A model generated the notes under the pieces. The model had not been told where the DNA came from, ran no database searches, and was given only the letters and a program-made list of their open reading frames with translations. The position numbers were made by a program, and so were the translations under genes. A DNA stretch of 64,000 nucleotides. It comes from Dichotomocladium elegans (taxonomy: Eukaryota > Mucoromycota > Mucoromycetes > Mucorales > Lichtheimiaceae). Position 1 is the stretch's first letter; every line of letters starts with the position of its first letter. Below are positions 1 through 9,840 of the stretch, in pieces. The stretch spans positions 186,001 through 250,000 of the forward strand of contig JAIXMN010000027.1 of assembly GCA_025716815.1 (NCBI GenBank), given 5' to 3'.

Positions 1-40
1 TGATGGAGGGTTTTCAATTTCTATTTTTTTTTTTTTTACA

Positions 41-1993
41 TCAATTATCATGTTTCTCGAAAAGCGTAGTCCAACCTGTCCGTCGGTGGCCCTTTTTGGC
101 CCATCTACATGAAAGAGCATATTAGGAACTACGAAATGGGGGCTGGGCGTTTCCAAGGCACGCGGTGCGCATAGCTACTCACAACTCTAAGAGACCCTTG
201 CCATCGGGATTGGTCTCGGGATGATAGACGGCTGTTGGCAACATGGTTTCAATGACTTGGTATACAAATGCAGGTTTGGATTCCGTCACCTCGCCTAACC
301 AGCTCCTCACTTAGTAATGAATCCTCCCCCCCAAAAAAAAAACAATGTCTATGCATTGCATTCCAACTTGCCAGGCAGCATCGGCTTTACAAAGTCGAAG
401 ACACAATCCGGATTCCTTTGATGACGCAGCTCTATTTCGCCTTCCTATAGGTATCATGTCAGCGCCCGTCAGTTTCAACAAAGTCAAGAATACCTTGCGA
501 AAGATGAGTAGACTAAGTTTACTCTTGTTAAAGTAGCTGTACGGGGTCTTTGCAATTTGGTTGTTGATGTTCTTTTTGATCCAGCAGAAATTCTCAACAT
601 ATTTGAATCCCCAGCTGGCAGCAATCTGGACAATCCGCTGTAGATATTCCTTTTCCAGCCATATAAACAGGAATCCAAAAGGCACCACCTCTGGTATATT
701 TAACCGTGACTACATGCATAGAATAGAGCCCTCGTCAGCTGATCCCGTCCACCACCGCCAAGAGCTCCACTCCTCCCCTTCCGCTCCCGATGGCTTGTTT
801 CCTTTACCAGATCGTCGATGTGTATTTTTCCAGGTGAGGGTGCCTCACCAGGCAACAATAATGGTGGGTCCATATAAACCGCATTAAACGATGTACCGTA
901 CTGTTTGAGATCTATAGACAAGATGTCGTCCACCTCGTGAAAGCTGCAAACAGCCAAGGTCAGCAAAAAGCGAGGACTCGGATGTAAAAAGGCAATCTTG
1001 CCTACACATACTGTGACCCAGGGGAGTCGGGCTCCTTTGTCTTTAATTCCTCTATGGTGTGTGCCCACGACCGCGGAATCGGCCTTGCAGGCACTTTGAT
1101 GTATGTTGGCAGGCTCGGGTCGATGGCACTGACACGCTTCTTGACCATGAAATAGTTCCCGTTCCTGTCCTGGACCTGCACCTGCATGATCTTGTATCTT
1201 GCAATGATGCTTTCCCGATCCACACCGCCCTTGCGTCCTGTTGCCTGTGCTGATCGTTCGCGTGGGGCGGATGGTATTGCTGCGCGTCGTCCCGCGCGTT
1301 TTGGTTTGGGCACCTCTCCAAATTCAAGATCCCAGAAATCGTCGTCCATGTGGATATAGTCACTAAAAAAATATATATATACATCCCCTTTTTTAGCATG
1401 CATTCCAGGCTTTGTATGTGTGTGTGCGTTTTACTCTGGTTCGAAAAGTTCTTCGGTATTGCCGTCCTTGAACTCAATCTGCCAGAGCTCCATGGCATCC
1501 ATTTCTTCTTCCGCAGTGTCCATCATTGCACTCTTCACGGTAAATGCCGAGGTGCGCCTGAACACTTCCTCAAGTTGTTCTTCTGTCAAGGGTTGGGATT
1601 CTGGCATCGAGTCGGGTGTGCCCACCTTGCTGATGTTGGCATCGCTCCCGTCGCTCAGGAGACCTCCTCCTGTTGCTGCTGTTGCCGTTGATCCCGATTC
1701 TTTTCCGGTCGATGCCGGTGATGCGCGTGCGATCTCACTTTGAATGCGTTCGAGCTCTTCGAATTTCTTCATGATCGCCTCTACTGATTCTTCATCTTCC
1801 ACGTAGCCGACATAATGGACATTACTTTTTCATATATATCAAAAGAATGAAAGAGGCGATTCCGCCATCCCGTCCCCTTCTTCGTTAGTTCTCTGTGAAT
1901 TGATTGTCGTTCGATGGTAGACAAGATTGATGATCTCTACCTTGCAACTGTAGTACGCTTGGTACGTTTCCGGCGTGTTGTCCGATCCGACAT
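41..1993 (-). CDS. MT-A70 family protein, METTL14/MTA9-like non-catalytic subunit (spliced)
   Basis: Probable SAM-methyltransferase-fold partner subunit of an adenine methyltransferase complex, acting in the nucleus. Exons read from splice sites and frame: 1941-1993, 1435-1824, 1012-1362, 808-943, 494-688, one from 444 downward, and a last one 41-105. The N-terminus is basic (MSDRTTRRKRTKR). The MT-A70 core starts near FHEVDDILSIDLKQYGTSF, followed by YMDPPLLLPG, FLFIWLEKEYLQ, WGFKYVENFCWIKKN, ELRHQRNPD, KPAFVYQVIETMLP, LLELWAKKG and GWTTLFEKHDN at the stop. Catalytic members carry DPPW; here it is DPPL at 859-870, close to the EPPL of METTL14, so catalysis is unlikely. In Tetrahymena-type complexes MTA9 is the non-catalytic partner of MTA1. 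Assignment to MTA9 rather than METTL14 is inference. The intron between about 410 and 300 does not close with a strong donor. Confidence 0.75.
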
Positions 1994-2475
1994 TGTATAG
2001 ATTTCTTTTTATGAGGTGACGTGAGGAGTTGGTAAAAAGGAGATGGTGTGTTTCGTGTGTGCGTGTTTTCGAATAGGTAGATTCAAGAACGAAGGCTGGG
2101 TGGTTGGTTGGTTATCGGCTATGAGGGGAGGGAGGCGAGTGCGCGTAGAAGGCAGGTCGGGAGGGGTGGGGAGGAGAGTGCGTGTGGGCCGATGGACGAG
2201 GAGCGAAATTTAAGAGACGCGTCTTTTTTTTTGTTTTTGTTTTTTTTTGGGAAGGATGGAACCAAAACGCGTGAACAAAATAATTCATGGCGGAAACCAA
2301 ACGAAGTTCTCTTCCTGTATCCCTTAGAAAGGCATAGATATCGCTGCGAACCATGCTCACGTTTAGGGTTATCAGACATGTTTTCAGAAAAAAAAGAGAC
2401 AAACACCAGTCAAATACAGTTTTTCTTTAAAAAAGAGCGAGAGGTGTCTCTTTTAATGTTATGAACTGCCGTTCT
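1994..2475. other. Intergenic, MT-A70 promoter side and 3' flank of the DUF3455-like gene
   Basis: No gene is supported. The 2108-2464 stretch is G-rich on + (GGGAGG runs) followed by T and A tracts, and overlapping short ORFs on both strands look like composition artefacts. It should contain the promoter of the leftward MT-A70 gene, but no clear TATA box is seen. Confidence 0.6.
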
Positions 2476-3376
2476 CTACGGAAATCCAGCAGGACCCTTA
2501 GGCTTCAGATTTTGAACGAGCTGATCCCACTGGTCCTTTTCAACACCGAGTTGCTGGTGACCCTCCGCATTGGTGTAAACCATGTAAAAGGCCGTGAACG
2601 GCTTAATAACAATCATCCCCTTCGCGGTGCAAGTGTCCGCGGCAGGCACTGCACCGTTCAGGGTGCCGATACGGACAATGTAATTTGCGTGCGACAGATA
2701 GCCGCCGCTGGATCGGTAAACGCCCGGCTCAAGATGGTCATCGAGGTTGTTCGCATCGCCGCGGGCGGCACGGCCCTCTTCCAAGGTCGTCGTTGCCAAG
2801 GGACGTGAGGTGCCAACCCACGAACCATCAGGATAATAGTACATGACAGGAATCACGTCCATCGGATCAGGTCTAAAAAAAATAAAATAAAATAAAAGGG
2901 AAGGGACTATCTGTCAATCATCCGTCAGGGCCATCCTATGCAAAGACATTACTGGGTGCCATTCATGGGCGCGACGGAAATAGAGCCAATTTCCAGCCCC
3001 GCAACATTATACGGCGGCTTGCGATCCTTGGTGGGATAGAGAGACATGTGCGTCTGGACAGCGTACCAGTGCTGAAAACCTGTCCTTTCGGGATTGCACT
3101 TGCAAGATACAGATCAAAAGAGAGAGAGAGAGGGAGAAAAAGGTGAATTTCTTTACCCCGCGAAAACGAAATCCCTTGCGCTATCTGTACCTGATAAACG
3201 CGATGCCCTGTGCCGTAAAAGACATCGTATGCTGAGAATCCTTCGGGTGGCTGAAGCTTTGGCTTGACATCTTTGGCGGCAGGTGCCATGCCTTTCAACT
3301 CCGCCGGCAGCTTGTCTGCAAAGACGGACATGCTGAGGCTGGAGAGGGTCAGAAAAAGTGCAGCAAAGGCTTTCAT
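2476..3376 (-). CDS. Secreted DUF3455-like protein
   Basis: Predicted secreted protein of about 210 residues. Exons 3191-3376, 2953-3098 and 2476-2872 join in frame (GTAC donor after VYQ, then TGC; phase-2 second intron). The start was chosen at MKAFAALFLTL because a signal peptide follows, with likely cleavage after SVFA. The mature part has PPEGFSAYDVFYGTGHRVYQ, HWYAVQTHMSLYPTKDRKPP, YYYPDGSWVGTSRP, ARGDANNLDDHLE, SHANYIVRIGTLNGAVPAA and FTAFYMVYTNAEGHQQ. This pattern (G-x-Q-x-Y-x-C near the start, DGSWVG, RVGTxNGAVPAA, C-terminal FTAxYMVY) resembles the DUF3455 family of secreted fungal proteins, whose function is not established. The family call is from memory. It is divergent from the calmodulin-like gene. 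Confidence 0.6.
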
Positions 3377-3948
3377 GATGTAGGGTAGTTCAATTCGAAT
3401 AAGGCCTGTCGCCACATCCTCTCTTTCTCTCTCTGTCTTTTCTCTCTTTTATATGGTCTCTTGGGTGATGGAAAGGGGGGGGAGAGTGTTGGGGAGCGGG
3501 AGGCAGGGACAGACAGAAAGAAGGTTGTATGGATGACAAGGAGTTCATACTTTTTTTTTGTCTCTCTTGGAGACGGGGGAATGGCACGCAGCAACGGAAT
3601 GCGGTTTTGATTAGAACGACGTGTCTGGTCTTCTTCGACATGAACATTCCAGATACATAGAATGATTGCAAAAATGGCATCAGTGTGGTTGGGGGAGGAG
3701 GTGGCTGCGGCTTGTGGAGATCCTTGTACCACAATGGAGGTCGTGGTGGTGGTGGTGGTGGAACCAATAAGATGCAAAATGCGTAGACAAAGCCGCTTGT
3801 CATACACATCGCTGCTTGACGAGTGTTGCGTGAAAGCCCTGAGCCACAGAGCAGCTTTTATAAGTACCCAGGCACACGCACCCCGCCCCCAGGATGATCC
3901 ATCTCTTTTCTTCTCTTTCAGCACGTATAGTAACGAGATTACTCCCGT
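3377..3948. promoter_or_regulatory. Divergent promoter region between DUF3455-like and calmodulin-like genes
   Basis: 572 bp separate two divergent start codons. A TATAAG box at 3859-3864 lies about 90 bp before the rightward ATG. The leftward gene is preceded by a CT/GA-rich tract (3419-3450) typical of fungal pyrimidine-rich core promoters. A (GGT)n run at about 3743-3761 and a G run near 3474 are simple repeats. Confidence 0.5.
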
Positions 3949-4666
3949 ATGGTAAATAAATGATCTGGTCCGCCCCGCGCCAGCCATACACACATACGGG
4001 TCAGCACCTTCTTTTGTTTCTCACATGGCTGCGTCAATACGTTAGGCTGACCAACTGACCCCCGAGAAAATCCAAGAATACCGCGAGGCTTTTTCGATGT
4101 TCGACCAGAATGGCGATGGCGACATCTCGATCAAAGAACTTGGCAATGTGCTCCGGTCTTTTGGCATGAACCCCAGCGACACAGAGTTAAAGGACATGGT
4201 AAAGGGCTCTTGGGCAATGTGATAGAATTCCCGATTTATTTTCCCTTCTTGCTATCAAAAACAGGTCAACGAGGTGGATGCCGATGGCAGCGGGTCCGTC
4301 GACTTTACAGAGTTTCTATCATTGGTCACGAACATTAAACCCGGTAATGAGGTGGACGATCTCCGGGAAGCGTTCAAGTGAGTACGGCGATGATCAGAGG
4401 GAAATAGAAAGAAAGCGCAAGGGCAGGAATTTCTCTATCGTGGTACTGGAATTGCTTTCCTTATCCTCTGCGTATTTGTTTGTTTGTTTAGGGTGATTGA
4501 CGCCGACGGAAATGGCCTGATCGACCGCCACGAGTTGAAGAGCTTGATGGATTCATTGAAGGAAAAGCTGTCCGAGGACGACCTGACGGCCATGATCAAG
4601 GAGGCCGACATAGACAACGACGGCCTTATCAGCTTTGAGGAATTCAAGATTATGATGGGCACCTAA
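3949..4666 (+). CDS. Calmodulin-like protein, four EF hands
   Basis: Ca2+-binding regulatory protein of the calmodulin family, about 149 residues. Exon 1 is only the ATG (3949-3951, followed at once by GTAAAT). Exon 2 (4046-4198) starts with GCTGACCAACTG, giving [20 protein letters not shown], the canonical calmodulin N-terminus; the ATG-only exon is a known calmodulin gene feature. Exons 4265-4377 and 4492-4666 complete it. The loops are [36 protein letters not shown] and [12 protein letters not shown], all with Asp at 1 and Glu at 12, so all four should bind calcium. The first ATG further right (4025) hits a stop in frame and was rejected. The linker is divergent from animal calmodulin, so it may be a paralogue and not the essential calmodulin. 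Confidence 0.9.
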
Positions 4667-4914
4667 TACTAACACAAGTCCCGGCAGGATATTGTTCTCT
4701 TGTCACTGCACCCATAACAGTACATGTATTTATTATCTCACGGTCTTTCTCTTATGTTTTTCCCCTCTTCTTACCTTTTTTACAATGCGCATATTAAAGA
4801 ATTCCCCCCCCCATGTATCGTGGGAAGCATATTTTAAAAGTAGCAGGATGCAAAGCGTAAGTGTGGCACCGTTACACTATGTGCTTTATTTTCCAAAACA
4901 AATTTCGTATACAG
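4667..4914. other. 3' flank of calmodulin-like gene up to the mobile element
   Basis: AT-rich and T-rich sequence with no gene. A C8 run lies near 4804-4811. The mobile element begins at or just before 4915. Confidence 0.5.
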
Positions 4915-5028
4915 TCATTTCAGAAAGTCGCAGATTTTGAGTTTGATGTCGTACCGAAAAATTGCGTGTCCAGTAATGATCTCAGTTGGTCCACCAATCA
5001 AGTCGTGATCACATGTCAAAAACTTCGT
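4915..5028 (+). repeat. Left 114-bp terminal inverted repeat
   Basis: Starts TCATTTCAGAAAGTCGCAG and ends CAAAAACTTCGT. It is the reverse complement of 12154-12267 with four mismatches in 114 positions by my reading. It is preceded by TACAG, a typical Tc1-type end. Confidence 0.92.
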
Positions 5029-5117
5029 ATATTTTTTTTTTATAAAAGGGGAACGATTGTTCTTAGTTCTATTTTCTTTTTTATTTCCTGATTACAGTAT
5101 ATTTTTCAGACATTCGA

Positions 5118-6405
5118 ATGAGGATGCAATTTCTTTACGAAGATGGGCAAGGACATGTTGTTGATGAGCACGGAGTTGAGCCCATGGATCTTGTTGTTGA
5201 CGAGGAGCTATTCGCTATTGAAACAATAAGTTCTCGTACTCGGTTTCTAATGAGTAAACCTCCAGAAAGATCTTCTAATCCTGTAATACATACAGTTGCA
5301 GAAGAGAGGAGTAATGAAGATGTTGATATGGAATTATGCAGCAAGCGACGCTATACGTTTTACTCTGATGACGAGAAAACGAGATTTTTCACTTATTTTT
5401 TAGCAAATGCCTAAGTGCTTCTGCGGCCGCGAGGCAGTTAGGTATTCATATTCGTGCAGCTCAGAGATGGGTCAAACGTTATTATGAATATCCTGACAGT
5501 ATTTTCGAAAAAAGAAAAAATCAGGACGGCGTCGTATTCTTGGGGAAGAACATAAGCAATTTCTTTTAAATTACATTGATGAGAATCCTTCTGCTGTTTT
5601 AACTGAAGCGGTTGAAAGTTTATTACAAAACTTTGTCGATCTTAACGTTTCTCGTAGTACTGTTTATAACTTCATGACAACACAGTGTAATCTATCTATT
5701 AAACAGGCACAGTTCCAACCTGTGGAAAGAAACAGCGAGGAAAAAATTCAGCAAAGGTACGATTGGGTCTGAAAGTGGCAACAAACTGACTTGGACTTTA
5801 CAACAAATTGTGTCTTTCTTGATGAATCAGCCTTTCACGTTAACTTAAAACGAGGTATGGCTTGGTCAAAGAAAGGAACTCCTGCAATTGTTACAGTGCC
5901 TATGACGAAAGCGAAAGCAACATCTATTTTGGGCACAATATCTGCCACTGGTTTGATTAATGTTAGTTTGCGAGTTCCAAAGCATATCAAAAAGAGAAAG
6001 CTCGGGTGTGAGACTGATGCTTACAGTATAGGAACAGTGACAGGACATTATCTGAGCTTTTTGAAGGCAACTCTTGATGAAATGGGTAAGTATCCGGAAA
6101 TGAAGGGACATTATCTTGTTATGGATAATGCTCCTATTCATAGCTCAACTGACATAGGAAAGTATATTCACTCTCGAGGATACCGATATGCATATCTTCC
6201 TCCATATTCTCCTGAACTGAATCCAATTGAGCAATTTTGGTCAGTTGTCAAAAGTAAAGTTAAACGAAACAAGTTTTTGGAAAAAGAATCGCTCATGACT
6301 AGGATCAGTGAGGCATGTGATAGCTTACATTTTAGTGATTTCAAAGGCTTTGTTTCTCATTCTGCAAAATGCTTTGATAAATGCCTCAACAAAGAAAGAT
6401 TATAA
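5118..6405 (+). pseudogene. Tc1/IS630 (DD34E) transposase, left copy, broken
   Basis: DNA transposase of the Tc1/mariner-IS630 superfamily. An acidic N-terminal segment (5118-5395) is followed by a helix-turn-helix (LSASAARQLGIHIRAAQRW) and the DDE domain: first Asp in VFLDES, second in VMDNAPIHSS, Glu in SPELNPIEQFW, with 34 residues between second Asp and Glu. Three lesions interrupt it: frame changes at 5396-5402 (T6A) and 5515-5521 (A6T), and an in-frame TGA at 5770-5772 where the right copy has CGA (Arg). Downstream of 5791 the frame is open for 204 residues to the TAA at 6403-6405. The A6 frame change is shared with the right copy, so it predates the duplication of the arms. Confidence 0.9.
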
Positions 6406-6420
6406 AAACAGGCACAACAA

Positions 6421-6690
6421 TCTGTAAGCAAAAAAAAAAAACATGAGTATGAGCAAAAAAACATGAACAAAAAAAGCATGAGTATGAGCAAAAAAAACAT
6501 GAGCAAAAAAAATATGAGTATGAGAAAAAAAACATGAGTATGAGCAAAAAAACATGAGCAAAAAAACCATGAGCAAAAAAACCATGAGCAAAAAAACCAT
6601 GAGCAAAAAAAACATGAGCAAAAAAAACATGAGCAAAAAAAACATGAGCAAAAAAAACATGAGCAAAAAAAACATGAGCAAAAAAAATGT
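6421..6690 (+). repeat. CATGAGC+A(n) minisatellite, left arm
   Basis: About 20 copies of a 13-15 bp unit of the form ATGAGC followed by six to eight A and C, with variants (ATGAGTATGAGC, CCATGAGC). It starts right after the transposase stop and is mirrored by the right-arm array. The long open frame MSKKTMSKKNMSKKN is a by-product of the repeat, not a gene. Confidence 0.9.
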
Positions 6691-6927
6691 GAGACTATTG
6701 TGTATTCATATCAATAGCAAACAAGTGCTGTACAAAGGAAATCAGTAGTTGAGGGAAATAGAGGATGGGTAAATCCAACAATGATGATAGAGCAGGTAAA
6801 ACACACGATAACACAGTAAAATCATCAGTGAGAATAGGGAAAATACAAAGATCGATTAGGTATATGGTTGGGCAAAGAGCCAGAAGCTAGAGATGAACCA
6901 AATGGACGAAAGGTGCAAGACCAACAT
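6691..6927. other. Unique sequence between left array and cargo gene
   Basis: AT-rich, with no gene seen. It is the 3' flank of the leftward cargo gene. Confidence 0.4.
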
Positions 6928-8369
6928 TCAAGAGTCAAGAGTCGAGTTACAGGTTCGTTTCCTTGGTGCCAATTTGCTTTTGATCACGTCCAAATACGTA
7001 CTCGACAGTGTGTCACAGCGCCGAGGCGTCAGATCATTTTCGCTAACCAAGCAATGGTCTCGGTACAATGATGCAACAAAAAGCAAGTTGTCCACATGTC
7101 CCATCAAATCCAGGAGATCACTTTTCTTCGTTGGAATGCGCAACCGAGCCAATTCTGTGATAGTGTATAAGAATGGAAATTCCAATTGCATCGTAAAAAA
7201 CGTCACTGAGTTGCCTGTAACTTGAAAGGTCAGGGCATTTCGCAAATTGTATCGATCAATTGCTTCTTTGTTAAAGATGCACAGCCGATAAAAATCTTTG
7301 GCAAGCAATGTGACTGAAACATTGCTGTTCTTTTTGACCTCTCCATAGGCGTTGGTGTATGAGAATCGGTATCCAGAGGATGCATACACGTCAATTTTGT
7401 AATCTGGTCGATCGATAGCGTCGTCAAATTCTTCTGGGACTATGTTTGAATAATGTGCAACTTTTGAGGGTTTCTTTGCTGACAAAAGGCCATGCATGAA
7501 TGGATGGATATAGCTAGAAGTAAGATGTGCTTCGGAGAGTGGCTTCGTTACAGTCATATAGATACGAAAGTAAGGCCACTATTGCCATGATAACTGCACA
7601 TTCATATTCCGTTGGTTTAATGGAATCTTGTGGCGAGGGAGAAACAATTGGCTTGCAAAGTGACAGAAGCTCGATTTTGGCTCGTGTTTTCGTGATGTTT
7701 TCATCTACAAATTGTTGGATAATCGATTGAACTGCTGATCTAACGTGCGGTTGGAATGTGTCGCGCCTGTACTTGGCCAGTAGTTCGGTACGCGCAGCCA
7801 TCAATAAGGAGGGTGGAAAAATGTCAGTTGGTAGATCTATCATAACTGCCCCGTCGTTGCAAGACAAGGATGCCAGACATAGCCAAAAGTTCATTGAAAT
7901 GGCTTTCGACAGCAAATTCAGTCATACGCGACGCAATAATACAAGATTGGCGATATTCTTGGAATCGGCTTGAAATATCGTGACCATCTATGACCCATCG
8001 TTTGTCTTCAGGAGGTAGTTTCTCAAGCGATGGCGTTCTTTTTACATGGTTATTGTCAACATGATGTGCGAGTTCTGAAACAGTGTTAAATATGTCACGA
8101 CAGCTTGGGCAAGCGAATTTAGTAATGATTGTTATGCCTTCTTGTGTGTATTTCTTCACATTGCTTTTGTTGTAGACATGCACTGGAATTCCGTCTGTTG
8201 ATTTGCCATGATCTTTTTTCGAGCATGACGAGAGGTCCTTGCAGTGCTTAGTGAATATGTGCCGTTTCATATCTTGAAATCTGTTGAATGGTTCTTCACA
8301 ATCCAGACATAGCTTTTTTAACAAAATGATGTCGCTTTTGTTATTGCACGAATGAGGCAAAATTGTCAT
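6928..8369 (-). CDS. Cargo gene: C2H2 zinc-finger protein of a Mucorales-expanded family, function unknown
   Basis: Leftward gene in the centre of the inverted-repeat element. The first exon (7928-8369) begins MTILPHSCNNK and has two C2H2-type fingers, CLDCEEPFNRFQDMKRH and CPSCRDIFNTVSELAHH. A GTATGA donor at 7927 and a GCAG acceptor before 7845 join in frame to a second segment (MIDLPTDIFPPSLLMAARTE, with LLAKYRRDTFQPHVRSAVQ downstream). The last segment (to 6928) contains SSYIHPFMHGLLSAKKP, DRPDYKIDVYASSGYRF, VTLLAKDFYRLCIFNKEA and DLLDLMGHVDNLLFVASLYR. I recognise this C-terminal pattern as that of uncharacterised proteins abundant in Mucorales; this is memory, not a search. The frame changes around 7514-7557, and whether by a short intron or a frameshift is unresolved. 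No catalytic motif is seen. Confidence 0.6.
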
Positions 8370-8394
8370 GGTAATAAAGACAAAAAAATTTGTT

Positions 8395-8790
8395 GCTTAT
8401 GTTTTTTTTGCTCATGTTTTTTTTTGCTCATGCTTTTTTACTCATGTTTTTTTGCTCATACTCATGTTTTTTTGCTCATACTCATGTTTTTTTGCTCATA
8501 CTCATGTTTTTTTTTGCTCATGTTTTTTTTTGCTCATGTTTTTTTTGTTCATGATTTTTTGCTCATACTCATGTTTTTTTGCTCATGGTTTTTTTGCTCA
8601 TGGTTTTTTTGCTCATGGTTTTTTTGCTCATGGTTTTTTTGCTCATGTTTTTTTGCTCATGTTTTTTTGCTCATACTCATGTTTTTTTTCTCATACTCAT
8701 ATTTTTTTTGCTCATGTTTTTTTTGCTCATACTCATGCTTTTTTTGTTCATGTTTTTTTGCTCATACTCATGTTTTTTTTTTTGCTTACA
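8395..8790 (-). repeat. CATGAGC+A(n) minisatellite, right arm
   Basis: Reverse-complement counterpart of the left array (reads TTTTTTTGCTCATG on +) but longer, about 28 units. The unit order next to the transposase is the same as in the left arm for about 150 bp. The two arrays then differ in copy number, as expected for independent slippage. Confidence 0.9.
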
Positions 8791-8807
8791 GATTGTTGTG
8801 CCTGTTT

Positions 8808-9715
8808 TTATAATCTTTCTTTGTTGAGGCATTTATCAAAGCATTTTGCAGAATGAGAAACAAAGCCTTTGAAATCACTAAAATGTAAGCTATCACATGC
8901 CTCACTGATCCTAGTCATGAGCGATTCTTTTTCCAAAAACTTGTTTCGTTTAACTTTACTTTTGACAACTGACCAAAATTGCTCAATTGGATTCAGTTCA
9001 GGAGAATATGGAGGAAGATATGCATATCGGTATCCTCGAGAGTGAATATACTTTCCTATGTCAGTTGAGCTATGAATAGGAGCATTATCCATAACAAGAT
9101 AATGTCCCTTCATTTCCGGATACTTACCCATTTCATCAAGAGTTGCCTTCAAAAAGCTCAGATAATGTCCTGTCACTATTCCTATACTGTAAGCATCAGT
9201 CTCACACCCGAGCTTTCTCTTTTTGATATGCTTTGGAACTCGCAAACTAACATTAATCAAACCAGTGGCAGATATTGTGCCCAAAATAGATGTTGCTTTC
9301 GCTTTCGTCATAGGCACTGTATCAATTGCAGGAGTTCCTTTCTTTGACCAAGCCATACCTCGTTTTAAGTTAACGTGAAAGGCTGATTCATCAAGAAAGA
9401 CACAATTTGTTGTAAAGTCCAAGTCAGTTTGTTGCCACTTTCGGACCCAATCGTACCTTTGCTGAATTTTTTCCTCGCTGTTTCTTTCCACAGGTTGGAA
9501 CTGTGCCTGTTTAATAGATAGATTACACTGTGTTGTCATGAAGTTATAAACAGTACTACGAGAAACGTTAAGATCGACAAAGTTTTGTAATAAACTTTCA
9601 ACCGCTTCAGTTAAGACAGCAGAAGGATTCTCATCAATGTAATTTAAAAGAAATTGCTTATGTTCTTCCCCAAGAATACGACGCCGTCCTGATTTTTTCT
9701 TTTTTCGAAAATACT
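8808..9715 (-). pseudogene. Tc1/IS630 (DD34E) transposase, right copy, 5' truncated
   Basis: Near-identical inverted copy of the left transposase. The DDE domain is open from 9539 to the stop at 8808, and the frame stays open upstream to about 9692. It lacks the left copy's internal TGA, reading WVRKWQQ. Differences seen: PAIDTVPM here against PAIVTVPM on the left, and YSIGIVTG against YSIGTVTG. The N-terminal region ends at 9715, where sequence matching 5498 stops and Harbinger-related sequence begins. The shared A6T frame change (9692-9698) is present. With the DNA-binding N-terminus lost it should not work alone. Confidence 0.9.
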
Positions 9716-9840
9716 AGGGGGTTTCACGATTAAAATTTACCAGAAACATTTTCATGAAAAATGTTCATGGAACATTTACTCAGCTCGTAAGTCCGGTAAA
9801 TTGACTTACCTTTTCTCTCCCATTTGCAGCATTTACTACC

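Noticed and set aside
6554..6748. 64-residue ORF of MSKKT/MSKKN repeats
   Set aside because: Translation of the CATGAGC+A(n) minisatellite; the opposite strand and other frames are equally open.
8352..8856. Several long overlapping Phe/Leu/Cys-rich ORFs on +
   Set aside because: Antisense of the right-arm minisatellite; they look like membrane proteins only because the repeat is T-rich.
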